DNA of 39,545 nt from JAAYBG01 sp964411675. Lineage in GTDB: Bacteria; Bacillota_I; Bacilli_A; ML615J-28; CAG-698. The notes beneath the pieces are model-generated. The model searched no databases. It was not told the DNA's origin and saw only the letters and a list, made by a program, of their open reading frames with translations. Positions 1 through 7,559 of this stretch are shown here, in pieces. Positions within the stretch are counted from its first letter, which is position 1. Each line of letters starts with the position of its first letter. Position numbers and translations under genes: made by a program. The stretch covers positions 1 to 39,545 of the forward strand of contig CAYPLR010000015.1 in the NCBI GenBank assembly GCA_964411675.1. Direction: 5' to 3'.

Positions 1-40
1 ATTATATGGTTTACACCATTATTTGTCAATACTTTTTCAT

Positions 41-70
41 AAAAAAATCCCCTTTATGGGGGTTTTTTTA
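41..70 (-). terminator. Rho-independent terminator after the PII/DUF1538 operon
   Basis: A C4/G5 hairpin (stem at 49-52 and 58-62, five-base loop) is flanked by A7 and T7 runs. Read on the minus strand it ends in a T tract, right after the stop codon of the PII-like gene that ends at 68. The A/T symmetry means it could also work in the plus direction. Confidence 0.85.
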
Positions 71-373
71 TACATTAATACCAATGACTTGGTCTAATTT
101 AATTGAGAAAGTAATTGCGTGTGCTTCTGTTTGAACTCCAGCATTTTGAATGATTGCTTTCATAATATCTTCCTTTAAATTCTCTGGAACAATAATCATA
201 ACCATTTCTTTTTCTGGTTGAATGGTTATCCCAAAGAACTTTGCGACTTCATTACTTACAGAACCCCTTGCTTTGACTATTGTTCCTCCTTTTGCACCTG
301 CTTTACGAGCAATTGTCATGATGTCACCTGCATATCCATGATGACAAATAGCAAATATCATATAATTTTCCAT
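68..373 (-). CDS. PII-like (GlnB-fold) regulatory protein, DUF1538-associated
   Basis: This 101-residue protein looks like a short member of the PII/GlnB superfamily: beta-alpha-beta start (residues 4-25), a GAKGGTIVKARG segment at 26-37 resembling the PII stretch just before the T-loop, then FFGITIQPEKEMV at 46-58. It lacks the long T-loop with the uridylylated tyrosine of classical GlnB, so it is probably not a canonical nitrogen sensor. A good ribosome site (AGGAGG) lies just upstream of the ATG. It is the last gene before a strong terminator and sits 9 bp downstream of another PII-like gene and a DUF1538 transporter. I infer that it gates that membrane protein in response to a nucleotide or small ligand; nothing in the sequence names the ligand. 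Confidence 0.75.
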   Translation of the reverse strand: MENYMIFAICHHGYAGDIMTIARKAGAKGGTIVKARGSVSNEVAKFFGITIQPEKEMVMIIVPENLKEDIMKAIIQNAGVQTEAHAITFSIKLDQVIGINV

Positions 374-382
374 TGTTTCCTC

Positions 383-727
383 CTAACACTCTCTTCCTAA
401 TAACATTTGTAACGATTTTTTACCACCGATACAATCAAGATCTACAACACATAAAATCCCTTTGCCTTGTTTATTTAATTCCAATTTCCCTTGCAATTGA
501 TTTAAGGCTTCCTCAACATTCTCTTCTTCAACAAACGACAGTACAATATCTTTATCCAAATTACTCAATCCCAGTAGTTGTAAAATTTCTTGTTCCGCAG
601 TACCTTCTCCTAACATAATTAATTGAAAGTAAACTCCACACTTACTTAAAATTTCTTCTACCCTTTCTCCTTTATCGCGATCAACTATCGTGATAATTAA
701 CTTCATACTTTGTAATTCCTCAGACAT
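383..727 (-). CDS. Second PII-like protein of the DUF1538 module
   Basis: A protein of 114 residues starting at ATG 727; the reading frame is open a little further to a GTG at 736, but that GTG lies inside the AAGGTGG ribosome site that serves the ATG. The fold pattern is ferredoxin-like (KLIITIV strand, helix, YFQLIMLGEGTA, later DKDIVLSFVEEE), which matches divergent PII-like proteins rather than true GlnB. No T-loop tyrosine motif is visible. It overlaps the 3' end of the DUF1538 gene by 8 bp and is followed after 9 bp by the second PII-like gene, so the three are translationally coupled. It is clearly not a simple duplicate of the downstream PII gene, suggesting a hetero-oligomeric or two-signal regulator (inference). 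Confidence 0.65.
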   Translation of the reverse strand: MSEELQSMKLIITIVDRDKGERVEEILSKCGVYFQLIMLGEGTAEQEILQLLGLSNLDKDIVLSFVEEENVEEALNQLQGKLELNKQGKGILCVVDLDCIGGKKSLQMLLGREC

Positions 728-2243
728 TTTTACCACCTTCTTGAACTAGTTCTTTATTTTTCTTTGCTTTTTTTAATCTAATAATCTTTACGTCTTCTTC
801 ATCACTGGTTTCTTTTATCTTTTTTAATTTAATCTTATAAATTAAACCCAACAGTTGGATAACAATCAATGGTGTCATGGCAACAAAAGCAACGATTCCA
901 AATGCATTTGTTAGAATTTTCGAGCTATCAATACTTGTTCCAACACCAATAGCCATGGGAAGAATAAAGGTCGCAGTCATCGGTCCCGATGCGACACCGC
1001 CTGAATCAAAGGCAATAGCTGTAAATATTTTTGGAACAAAAAACATTAAAGTTAGAGCAATGATATATCCTGGAATCACAAACCACCAAATAGAAATATC
1101 ATATACAATTCTTAACATGGCCATAGCAATAGAAGCCCCAACCCCAATTGCTAAACTAAATAACATCAATCGTTTTGATATCGTTCCGCTGGTGATTTCT
1201 TCTACTTGATCGTTTAATACATGCACTGCTGGTTCTGCCATGACTGTAAAAAAGCCAATCAATCCTCCAAGGGGAATCAATACCCAATTGAATTCTGTTG
1301 CTCCAAGCTTTTCACCAAAAGTAACACCTATTGGCATAAACCCATAGCTGGCACCTGATAAAAACAAAACTAGACCTATATAGGTAAACAATAATCCAAT
1401 CATGATTGTTTTAATTTTTTTTGTATTTAACTTTAAATATAGTAACTGATATCCTATAAAGAAAACACATAATGGTGCAAGTGCTATTCCTACATCTTTG
1501 ATGTTTTTAACAAAAATTCCAATCAAATTACCATATTCTTCCGTCTCTGTGCTAATCGTTGTCTTTCCCAAGAATAATCCTAGAAGTAAAACAGCAATAA
1601 TTGGGCCAACAGAACACAAAGCAACCATTCCAAAACTATCTTCTTCAGAACCACGGTCACCACGTGCCATGGCAATACCTGTACCCAGTGCTAAAATAAA
1701 TGGGACAGTAATGGGTCCTGTGGTTACTCCACCAGAATCTAGTGAGACTGGGACAAATTCTGGAACTACAAAAAATGCGATTAGAAAGACTAATGAATAC
1801 GAAATAATTAGCAACTGTGATAATTTTATTTGAAAGATAATTCTCAGTGCTGAAATTACTAAAAAGATACCTACTCCTAGTGCCACTGGAATTATTAAAA
1901 AATACTTGTTTTTTAATCCATCAAATTGCTCTGATAGAACTATTAAGTCTGGTTCAGCAATCGTAATTATGAACCCTATGATAAAACTAACCACTATCAT
2001 GAGTACTAAACTACGCTTTTTTGTTAAATGATTTCCTATTTCTTTTCCTATAGGAAGCATGGATGAATCAGATCCCATGGTAAATAAACTCATTCCTACA
2101 ATTAACATGATTGAGCTAATAAGAAAATGAATCATATCCTCTTTTGCAACATCAACAAACAAGGAAATGATGATTACTAATAAAGTTATTGGTAACACTG
2201 ATATTACGGATTCCTTTAGCTTACCAATAATTATTTTTTTCAT
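720..2243 (-). CDS. DUF1538 family membrane transporter, duplicated form
   Basis: A 507-residue polytopic membrane protein made of two homologous halves. The hallmark LDSGGVTTGPIT at 168-179 recurs as FDSGGVASGPMT at 412-423, and IAEPDL at 95-100 recurs as MAEPAV at 335-340, an offset of about 240 residues. Each half carries several hydrophobic segments; the C-terminal tail is charged and cytoplasmic-looking. This is the DUF1538 family; from memory, a two-gene DUF1538 pair (UmpAB) of Halomonas was reported as a Na+(K+)/H+ antiporter, and here the two halves are one polypeptide. The start is ATG 2243, 4 nt after GGAGG; an in-frame ATG at 2255 would put that ribosome site inside the gene. It is coupled to two PII-like genes. 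Cation/proton transport is inference from family. Confidence 0.85.
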   Translation of the reverse strand: MKKIIIGKLKESVISVLPITLLVIIISLFVDVAKEDMIHFLISSIMLIVGMSLFTMGSDSSMLPIGKEIGNHLTKKRSLVLMIVVSFIIGFIITIAEPDLIVLSEQFDGLKNKYFLIIPVALGVGIFLVISALRIIFQIKLSQLLIISYSLVFLIAFFVVPEFVPVSLDSGGVTTGPITVPFILALGTGIAMARGDRGSEEDSFGMVALCSVGPIIAVLLLGLFLGKTTISTETEEYGNLIGIFVKNIKDVGIALAPLCVFFIGYQLLYLKLNTKKIKTIMIGLLFTYIGLVLFLSGASYGFMPIGVTFGEKLGATEFNWVLIPLGGLIGFFTVMAEPAVHVLNDQVEEITSGTISKRLMLFSLAIGVGASIAMAMLRIVYDISIWWFVIPGYIIALTLMFFVPKIFTAIAFDSGGVASGPMTATFILPMAIGVGTSIDSSKILTNAFGIVAFVAMTPLIVIQLLGLIYKIKLKKIKETSDEEDVKIIRLKKAKKNKELVQEGGKNV

Positions 2244-2279
2244 AGTACCTCCCATATATACTGTTGTTTAGCTTTTTGA

Positions 2280-3242
2280 TTATTTCCTATTTATTTCAAA
2301 ATATTTTAAAGTGTTTTTTGCTTTTGCAATTCTCAACAAACTTTTTTTGTAAAACTTTCGAGCACTTATTGTTTCCCAAGGAATGATGATTTTTCTGATT
2401 ATCCAAGAACCTTTATGTAACCACCCATGATAAAATTGGGGCGTTGTTTGTACTTTTTCGGGTACTTTCAAATCAACATCAACGGTTATTTGGTTTTCTT
2501 CCTCTTGACAATAAAAAGCTCTCCCATCAGGTAAATAAATTGCTGAAGATCCATTCAAAGAAAAATAATCACTACTCATCATTTTTCCGAAAAATCCTAG
2601 CATCGTTGGCATTTTTCCCCATGAATTAATAAACATAGTAGGTACTTTAAGATTACTTGCATATATTTTACCCAATGTTTTTAAGTCTTGTTCTGCTTTA
2701 GTGATGTCCTTTTTACTAATCAATTTGTTTTCAATAGTAGGTGTAGCCCAAGCATGAGGAAGAATAATTAAATCAGGTTGAAGTTTTTTCATTTTTTTAA
2801 AGAACCACTTTTTATGAGTATCAGCACAAATACCAATACCGATTCTTCCTATTTCTGTTTCAATAATATTGTTGTCTAAAAACGACTTAAAGCAGTAGGC
2901 TTCCACATCTTTTTTTCTAATAACACCATCTATTTCCCCTTGTGGATTAGCGATTAAATAAGAATTATAAAAGTCAAATCCGTCGCATTCTAAAAAACCA
3001 GCACCCACATAAATTTGATATTTCTTGGCAATTTCTCTTGCCCACTTACTAGTGATACCCTCACGAGGCTCACCAAAACTCCATATGTCAGTATTGGGAA
3101 TATATCCACATGTAGATAGCTCTGGGAGAGCAACAAGCTTTGCTCCTTCATCAACTGCTTCTTTAATTAGTGTTTCGGCACCGATAAAGCTTTGAACCAT
3201 CTCACCGATATAATTGTTTAGTTGTATTGCTGCTATTTTCAT
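2280..3242 (-). CDS. Carbon-nitrogen hydrolase (nitrilase superfamily)
   Basis: A 320-residue nitrilase-superfamily amidohydrolase. The catalytic Glu-Lys-Cys triad is visible: E41 in LPELSTCGY, K110 in IRKKDVEAY and C139 in GIGICADTH. The first about 260 residues cover the hydrolase domain; the last 60 are basic and aromatic (WLHKGSWIIRKIIIPWE) and are not part of the usual core. Substrate cannot be read from the sequence; omega-amidase, N-carbamoyl or amide hydrolase are all possible. ATG 3242 follows GAGG with 7-nt spacing; an adjacent TTG at 3245 is less likely. It lies between a ZIP transporter and the DUF1538/PII genes with gaps of only about 30-40 bp, so it is probably cotranscribed with them. 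Confidence 0.85.
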   Translation of the reverse strand: MKIAAIQLNNYIGEMVQSFIGAETLIKEAVDEGAKLVALPELSTCGYIPNTDIWSFGEPREGITSKWAREIAKKYQIYVGAGFLECDGFDFYNSYLIANPQGEIDGVIRKKDVEAYCFKSFLDNNIIETEIGRIGIGICADTHKKWFFKKMKKLQPDLIILPHAWATPTIENKLISKKDITKAEQDLKTLGKIYASNLKVPTMFINSWGKMPTMLGFFGKMMSSDYFSLNGSSAIYLPDGRAFYCQEEENQITVDVDLKVPEKVQTTPQFYHGWLHKGSWIIRKIIIPWETISARKFYKKSLLRIAKAKNTLKYFEINRK

Positions 3243-3273
3243 CAATAAACCTCGATTGACAATCTATTTATTT

Positions 3274-4053
3274 TTATCCTAAAGCAACATCTAATATCAT
3301 CATGATCGCAAAGCCAACAGCAACACCAATGGTTGCAATGTTGGAATGACTTCCCCTTTGTGATTCGGGGATTAATTCTTCAACAACTACATATATCATT
3401 GCTCCTGCAGCAAAAGCTAACAAGAATGGTAAAACAGGGACCATGATGCTTGTTAGTAAAATAGTAACAAATGCTGCAACAGGTTCAACAATTCCTGATA
3501 ATGCTCCAACCATAAATGCTTTTCTACGCGAATTTCCTTCCGCTTTTAAAGGCATAGATATGATGGCTCCTTCAGGGAAGTTTTGAATCGCAATACCAAT
3601 GGATAATGCTAAGGCTCCTGCTAGTGATATTCCCATATTACCAGCTAATGCACCAGCAAATACAACTCCTATTGCAATTCCTTCAGGAACATTATGTAAC
3701 GTTACAGCAAATACTAACATCGTTGTTCGATTCAATTTTGATTTCAAACCTTCTGGAACAGAAGTACTATTATGTAAATGAGGAATGATGGTATCTAATA
3801 CTAATAGAAATCCCATTCCTAATAAGAAACCAATGGTAGCTGGTAGCCAAGCAATTTTGTCTTGTTCTTCTGCCATATTAATCGCTGGTATTAATAAAGA
3901 CCAAATAGATGCTGCTATCATCACACCCGATGCAAATCCCAATAATAATTTTTGGATAGAAGGTCTTATTTCTTTTTTAACTAAAAAAACCATTCCTGCA
4001 CCTAGTGTTGTTCCTAAAAAGGGAATAATTAGTCCAATGATTGCTTCTTTCAT
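3274..4053 (-). CDS. ZIP family divalent metal transporter
   Basis: A 259-residue membrane protein of the ZIP family (GufA/ZupT-like), expected to import zinc or another divalent cation across the cytoplasmic membrane. It has the paired metal-binding signatures HNVPEG at 120-125 in one helix and QNFPEG at 157-162 in the next, eight likely membrane segments, and a VEELIPE motif near 224-230. A histidine-containing loop (PHLHN, 91-95) follows the third helix, as in many ZIP proteins. It is the first gene of a probable five-gene operon (ZIP, hydrolase, DUF1538, two PII-like). A TATAAT box at 4075-4080 lies just upstream of a TAGG ribosome site. Metal specificity is not readable. Confidence 0.9.
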   Translation of the reverse strand: MKEAIIGLIIPFLGTTLGAGMVFLVKKEIRPSIQKLLLGFASGVMIAASIWSLLIPAINMAEEQDKIAWLPATIGFLLGMGFLLVLDTIIPHLHNSTSVPEGLKSKLNRTTMLVFAVTLHNVPEGIAIGVVFAGALAGNMGISLAGALALSIGIAIQNFPEGAIISMPLKAEGNSRRKAFMVGALSGIVEPVAAFVTILLTSIMVPVLPFLLAFAAGAMIYVVVEELIPESQRGSHSNIATIGVAVGFAIMMILDVALG

Positions 4054-4074
4054 ATAAATTCCTACCTTTTCCTA

Positions 4075-4080
4075 ATTATA
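4075..4080 (-). promoter_or_regulatory. Probable -10 box of the ZIP operon
   Basis: TATAAT on the minus strand, 21 bp upstream of the ZIP start codon. No good -35 hexamer is visible at the right distance, so this is a weak call. Confidence 0.4.
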
Positions 4081-4116
4081 CCTTATTTTAAAAAATAAAT
4101 AAAGCGGAATGATAAT

Positions 4117-4140
4117 AAAAAATGGCTCTATGAGAGCCAT
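4117..4140 (-). terminator. Rho-independent terminator of the tRNA unit
   Basis: Perfect 8-bp hairpin (ATGGCTCT/AGAGCCAT, loop of 3) at 4122-4140 followed on the minus strand by TTTTTATT. It closes the tRNA-Ser/tRNA-Glu transcript before the ZIP promoter. Confidence 0.8.
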
Positions 4141-4173
4141 ATATATTGGGATGTAAAACACCTTTTTTTCAAT

Positions 4174-4250
4174 TGGTGACCTTTACGGGATTCGAACCCG
4201 TGTATGCATGCGTGAAAGGCATGTGAGTTAAACCGCTTCTCCAAAAGGCC
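4174..4250 (-). tRNA. tRNA-Glu (anticodon UUC)
   Basis: Minus-strand cloverleaf with acceptor stem GGCCTTT/AAAGGTC, anticodon loop CTTTCAC (anticodon UUC), T-loop GGTTCGAATCC and an encoded 3' CCA at 4174-4176. Mature length without CCA is 74 nt. It follows tRNA-Ser by 8 bp and is probably cotranscribed with it. Confidence 0.95.
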
Positions 4251-4258
4251 TTAAAAAA

Positions 4259-4349
4259 TGGCGGAGTAGAAGGGATTTGAACCCTTGCACCAGTTTCCCG
4301 ATCTATGCCCTTAGCAGGGGCACCTCTTCAGCCGCTTGAGTACTACTCC
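4259..4349 (-). tRNA. tRNA-Ser (anticodon GCU)
   Basis: Minus-strand class II tRNA with acceptor stem GGAGTAG/CTACTCC, anticodon loop within CCCTGCTAAGGG (anticodon GCU), a long variable arm as expected for serine tRNAs, T-loop GGTTCAAATCC and encoded CCA at 4259-4261. First gene of the tRNA pair. Confidence 0.95.
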
Positions 4350-4362
4350 AAAGTCCTTTAAT

Positions 4363-4391
4363 ATGTTATAACAAAACATAATTAAAGTCAA
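4363..4391 (-). promoter_or_regulatory. Promoter of the tRNA-Ser/tRNA-Glu unit
   Basis: TTGACT at 4386-4391 and TAACAT at 4363-4368 on the minus strand, separated by 17 bp, 13 bp before the tRNA-Ser 5' end. Confidence 0.6.
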
Positions 4392-4423
4392 GATTTTTTA
4401 ATATAAAGAACGGGTTTGCCTTC

Positions 4424-4957
4424 TTATTTATTTTCTTCTATGATTGTTTGTAAATATTCACTAATGTCATTTTCTGTTATATCATAAGAAATAACAGAAC
4501 CTTTTTTAACAACAATGATTACAGGAATCGATTTGTCACTAACCTTTAGACTAGAAAATTGATCAGTTACTAACATATTTGTTTCCGATTCAAAAACAAC
4601 TGCTTTTGCATTTTCTGGATCTGCTAAATCAGCAGCATACAATTTGTATACATCGGCATCATCAGAATTTCTCTTTTGGAAGGTAACATAATTAAAAATG
4701 ATCTCATCCATTGCACTAACTGCTTCTTCATATTGAGAATCACTACTATATAAATAAACAATGTATGTTTCTTCTGTTTTTTCAAATATTTCTTCACCTA
4801 CTACATGATCAATAGAATCATAGTTGTTCACTGTTCTTGAACCAATGAATCTAACCACAACAGCAACGATAAATGCTAACGTAATTAAACCAATGACTCC
4901 CCAAAAAATAATATTCTTATAATTAACTGATTTTTTTGTTGCTATTTTTTTATTCAT
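4424..4957 (-). CDS. Membrane-anchored thioredoxin-fold-like protein
   Basis: A 177-residue protein with a basic N-terminus, one membrane segment (about residues 15-38) and an extracytoplasmic domain. After the anchor, ETYIVYLYSSDSQYEEA and the later IPVIIVVKKGSVISY look like the beta-1/active-site region and the cis-proline strand of a thioredoxin fold. The usual CXXC is replaced by SSDSQ, and there is no cysteine in the protein, so redox activity is unlikely. It has its own promoter (TTGATA-17-TATAAT at 4997-5025) and a GGTGA ribosome site. The fold call is by pattern only; it could also be an unrelated single-pass protein. Confidence 0.6.
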   Translation of the reverse strand: MNKKIATKKSVNYKNIIFWGVIGLITLAFIVAVVVRFIGSRTVNNYDSIDHVVGEEIFEKTEETYIVYLYSSDSQYEEAVSAMDEIIFNYVTFQKRNSDDADVYKLYAADLADPENAKAVVFESETNMLVTDQFSSLKVSDKSIPVIIVVKKGSVISYDITENDISEYLQTIIEENK

Positions 4958-4996
4958 TTTTCATCACCTATAAATCTTTATATTTTTACTATATAT

Positions 4997-5025
4997 ATTA
5001 TACTAAAAAAAGTTACTTTTATCAA
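4997..5025 (-). promoter_or_regulatory. Promoter of the thioredoxin-like gene
   Basis: TTGATA at 5020-5025 and TATAAT at 4997-5002 on the minus strand with an exact 17-bp spacer. A strong consensus sigma-70-type promoter 40 bp before the start codon. Confidence 0.8.
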
Positions 5026-5037
5026 GAAACTTTTAAA

Positions 5038-5388
5038 TTATTTTCTTTGTTCAAGAACAACAAAAGCGATGCTATATGCTTTTTCATGAGATATAGAGAT
5101 ATGAGTGATATAGTCATCCAAAAAACTCGCTTCAATATAGGGGTTACCATCTTCATGATTTAAAATACTCACTTCATTAAAGTTAAATTTTTTGTTACAA
5201 GCTTTAAAGAGAGCTTCTTTTGCTGAAAAGCGACTTGCTAAATATTCTATTTTTCTTTTCTCGTGTAAAAAACTTTCAAATATCATTATTTCTTTTAGTG
5301 AAAGAATTTTTTCATAATGTTTCTTATCTTTAACCATATCTACAAAACGAGAATTCTCAGAGATATCTACTCCTATTTTTTCAATCAT
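5038..5388 (-). CDS. acpS: Holo-[acyl-carrier-protein] synthase
   Basis: AcpS moves 4'-phosphopantetheine from coenzyme A to acyl carrier protein, activating fatty-acid synthesis in the cytoplasm. The 116-residue length is typical. The Mg-binding residues are in place: D8 in IGVDIS and E58 in RFSAKEALFKA, and the C-terminal SISHEKAYSIAFV strand is a family hallmark. AGGAGG precedes the ATG. The gene is divergent from an XRE regulator with a 78-bp shared upstream region. No clear terminator follows; transcription may continue into the promoter region of the next gene. Confidence 0.95.
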   Translation of the reverse strand: MIEKIGVDISENSRFVDMVKDKKHYEKILSLKEIMIFESFLHEKRKIEYLASRFSAKEALFKACNKKFNFNEVSILNHEDGNPYIEASFLDDYITHISISHEKAYSIAFVVLEQRK

Positions 5389-5414
5389 AATTTCCTCCTG
5401 CTACTTTTAGGCTG

Positions 5415-5443
5415 TTGATAGGTTTTGTCTTTTTTTATATCAT
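5415..5443 (+). promoter_or_regulatory. Promoter of the XRE regulator gene
   Basis: TTGATA at 5415-5420 and TATCAT at 5438-5443 with a 17-bp spacer, plus strand, 23 bp before the ATG. No clear operator palindrome is seen between it and acpS. Confidence 0.65.
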
Positions 5444-5466
5444 ATATGCACTGAAGGTAAAAATCA

Positions 5467-5694
5467 ATGAAAGATAATGCAATCAATGTCCTTTTTGGAT
5501 TAAGAGTAAAACAATTAAGAACTGCAAAAGGTTATACACAAGAAGCTCTTGGATATGAATCGGGTCTTCATCGTACTTATATCGGTCATATTGAAAGAGC
5601 GGAGAAAAACATTACACTTAAAAACATCGATAAGTTAGCTGCTACTTTGGATGTTGATATTAGAGAATTATTTGACTTTTCAAAATTAAGATGA
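5467..5694 (+). CDS. XRE-family helix-turn-helix regulator
   Basis: A 75-residue single-domain DNA-binding protein of the Cro/C1 (XRE) type. VKQLRTAKGYTQEALGYESG covers helices 1-2, and GLHRTYIGHIERAEKNITL the recognition helix with the family's conserved Y-I-x-x-I-E-R-x pattern, ending in IDKLAATLDVDIRELF. This is the size of phage, plasmid or restriction-system controller proteins, but no such partner is next to it. It is the only intact plus-strand gene in the window. Its last 9 bp overlap the end of whiA on the other strand, and its terminator lies inside whiA. Confidence 0.9.
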   Translation: MKDNAINVLFGLRVKQLRTAKGYTQEALGYESGLHRTYIGHIERAEKNITLKNIDKLAATLDVDIRELFDFSKLR

Positions 5695-6645
5695 GGATAG
5701 ATCCTTATCTTTTTTTATTTGTTCACACATTCTTTCAATATCTTTAAAACAATGGCTTAGTCCTGATTTAGAAAAATACCTGCCTATTAGATTTTCTGAT
5801 TTTTCACTCAATTGAGATAACGAATCATCAGGATAAGCATTTCTTAGTAGAATAGCATCTGTTAAACGATCAGATAAATTCAATAAACCAAAGTTTTTTT
5901 CTATATATGCTATATTTTTTAATTGCTTTGCTGCAGTTGTGATGGCCTTTTCTTCGTTGGCAATATCGCAGTTTATCGTTCTATTGGCATAATTATTGTA
6001 ATCTCTTCTTATCCGTTCATCTTCAAAATAAAATAAATTATTGGTAGCACCAACAAAACGTAAAAAATCAGCAATTTGTTCTGCTTTTTTTATATATACA
6101 ACAATTCCTTTATTTCGAGCAACACACTTTGCTGTTATCCCAACTTGATCCATCACTTCGATAAGAAAATCAGCATCATTTTGATTCATTGCAACTATCT
6201 CTAAATGATAATTGCTTTTACGTGGATCATTAATTGATCCTTTCATCAAAAAAGCGCCTCTTAAAACACTTAATCTACAGCAAGGTTTTGCTATTAATTC
6301 TCTAGATACCCCATTTTTAATCTGGTAATTTTCATCTAGTAAGTCTAAGTCTTTAAGAACATCAAGCCCTTTTTCTATTGTTGTTAATACATAAAGATTT
6401 TTATAATCAAGTTTTTTCTTTTCTACAAGAAGTATTTCAAGCTTTATCGCATATAATTTTCTAAATAAATATATAATTCGTCGTGCTATCGCATTTAAAG
6501 TTGTAATAATTTCAATTTTAAAACTTCCAGTAGATATCCTTATGGTTGAGCGATACTTAATAATGGAATAAAGCTCTGCTTTTAAACAACAGTCATCTCC
6601 TTGAATATTGCTTATTTCTTTTTTTACTTCCGATGCGAATGACAT
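5686..6645 (-). CDS. whiA: DNA-binding protein WhiA
   Basis: WhiA is a degenerate LAGLIDADG homing-endonuclease-like protein with a C-terminal helix-turn-helix; in Firmicutes it affects cell division and chromosome segregation, and in actinomycetes sporulation. The 319-residue length fits. Visible hallmarks are N-terminal SFASEVKKEI, RGAFLMKGSINDPRKSNYHL near 130-150, RIRRDYNNYANRTINCDIAN in the hinge region, and the HTH end LSQLSEKSENLIGRYFSKSGLSHCFKDIE (broken here for length: LSQLSE then KSGLSHCFKDIE). It sits 2 bp after trxB at the end of a ligA-to-whiA run, and it faces the XRE gene tail to tail with a 9-bp overlap. Confidence 0.95.
   Translation of the reverse strand: MSFASEVKKEISNIQGDDCCLKAELYSIIKYRSTIRISTGSFKIEIITTLNAIARRIIYLFRKLYAIKLEILLVEKKKLDYKNLYVLTTIEKGLDVLKDLDLLDENYQIKNGVSRELIAKPCCRLSVLRGAFLMKGSINDPRKSNYHLEIVAMNQNDADFLIEVMDQVGITAKCVARNKGIVVYIKKAEQIADFLRFVGATNNLFYFEDERIRRDYNNYANRTINCDIANEEKAITTAAKQLKNIAYIEKNFGLLNLSDRLTDAILLRNAYPDDSLSQLSEKSENLIGRYFSKSGLSHCFKDIERMCEQIKKDKDLSSS
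5689..5717 (+). terminator. Terminator of the XRE gene, inside whiA
   Basis: A 10-bp inverted repeat (AGATGAGGAT / ATCCTTATCT, one G-U pair) at 5689-5710 followed by T7. It overlaps the XRE stop codon and lies in the last codons of whiA on the opposite strand, so the same bases encode WhiA's C-terminus and a terminator. Confidence 0.75.
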
Positions 6646-6647
6646 AA

Positions 6648-7559
6648 TTATTCCTTACAGTACTTAACAATATTTAGTGCTGCAATGGCTCCATCATTAA
6701 TTGCAGTTGCTATTTGTCTTATTTCTTTTGCAACAATATCTCCACAAGCATAAAGACCTTTGATTGCTGTCTCAAAATTTCTATCAACAATCACGTATCC
6801 TTGTTCATCTATAATTCCTAATTTATTGATTGCTTGATTGGCTGGTTGTTGACCTACATACTCAAAACAACCCTCAACATCGATAGAAAAAATCTTGGAA
6901 GTTAATTTGTTTTGTAATTTGATTTGTTTTAAATTTTCTTCACCTAAAAATTCTAAAGGAATGGTATTAAGGATTAACTCTACATTTCTACGAGCTTTTA
7001 ACTTGCTAACTAAAATTTCTGCTCCTCTAAATTCATCGCGACGATGAATGACATATACTTTGCTTGCGATATCTGCTAAGTATAACGCTTCTTCTAAAGC
7101 AGAATTTCCTCCACCAATAACAGCTACTTGTTTGTTCTTATAAAATGATCCATCACAAATAGCACACCAAGAGATTCCTTTTCCTTGGTAGGTCTCTTCA
7201 CCAGAAATATTAAGATGCTTATTCTTTGTTCCTGTAGCCACTACTAAAGCTTTTGACTCTAATTTTTCTGATAATCCTTCTACAGTTACTTTAAAAATAC
7301 CTTCACTTTTCTCAATATCAATGACAGAATAACCTAAATATTCTACACCAAGATTGTTCACTTGCTCAAACATTTCCATTGATAAAGAAGCTCCATCGAT
7401 TTTCTTGAAACCAGGATAATTCTCAATGACTGAAGTATTGACCATTGCTCCTCCTGGAGCTCCTTGTTCAATCATACCAACTTTTAAATTTCCCCTAGCT
7501 GCATATATTGCCGCAGTCATTCCTGCTGGCCCTGCCCCTATAATTAATACATCAAACAT
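6648..7559 (-). CDS. trxB: Thioredoxin reductase (NADPH)
   Basis: A cytoplasmic flavoenzyme passing electrons from NADPH through FAD and a dithiol to thioredoxin. The 303-residue length is standard. FAD-binding GAGPAG at 8-13, redox CAICDG with C132 and C135, NADPH-binding GGGNSA at 149-154, the HRRDEFR motif after it, and the C-terminal GLYACGDI FAD motif are all present. Start ATG overlaps the upstream HAD phosphatase gene by 8 bp, so translation is coupled. A ferredoxin-dependent or related reductase is less likely, since the HRRDxFR NADPH motif is intact. Confidence 0.93.
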   Translation of the reverse strand: MFDVLIIGAGPAGMTAAIYAARGNLKVGMIEQGAPGGAMVNTSVIENYPGFKKIDGASLSMEMFEQVNNLGVEYLGYSVIDIEKSEGIFKVTVEGLSEKLESKALVVATGTKNKHLNISGEETYQGKGISWCAICDGSFYKNKQVAVIGGGNSALEEALYLADIASKVYVIHRRDEFRGAEILVSKLKARRNVELILNTIPLEFLGEENLKQIKLQNKLTSKIFSIDVEGCFEYVGQQPANQAINKLGIIDEQGYVIVDRNFETAIKGLYACGDIVAKEIRQIATAINDGAIAALNIVKYCKE

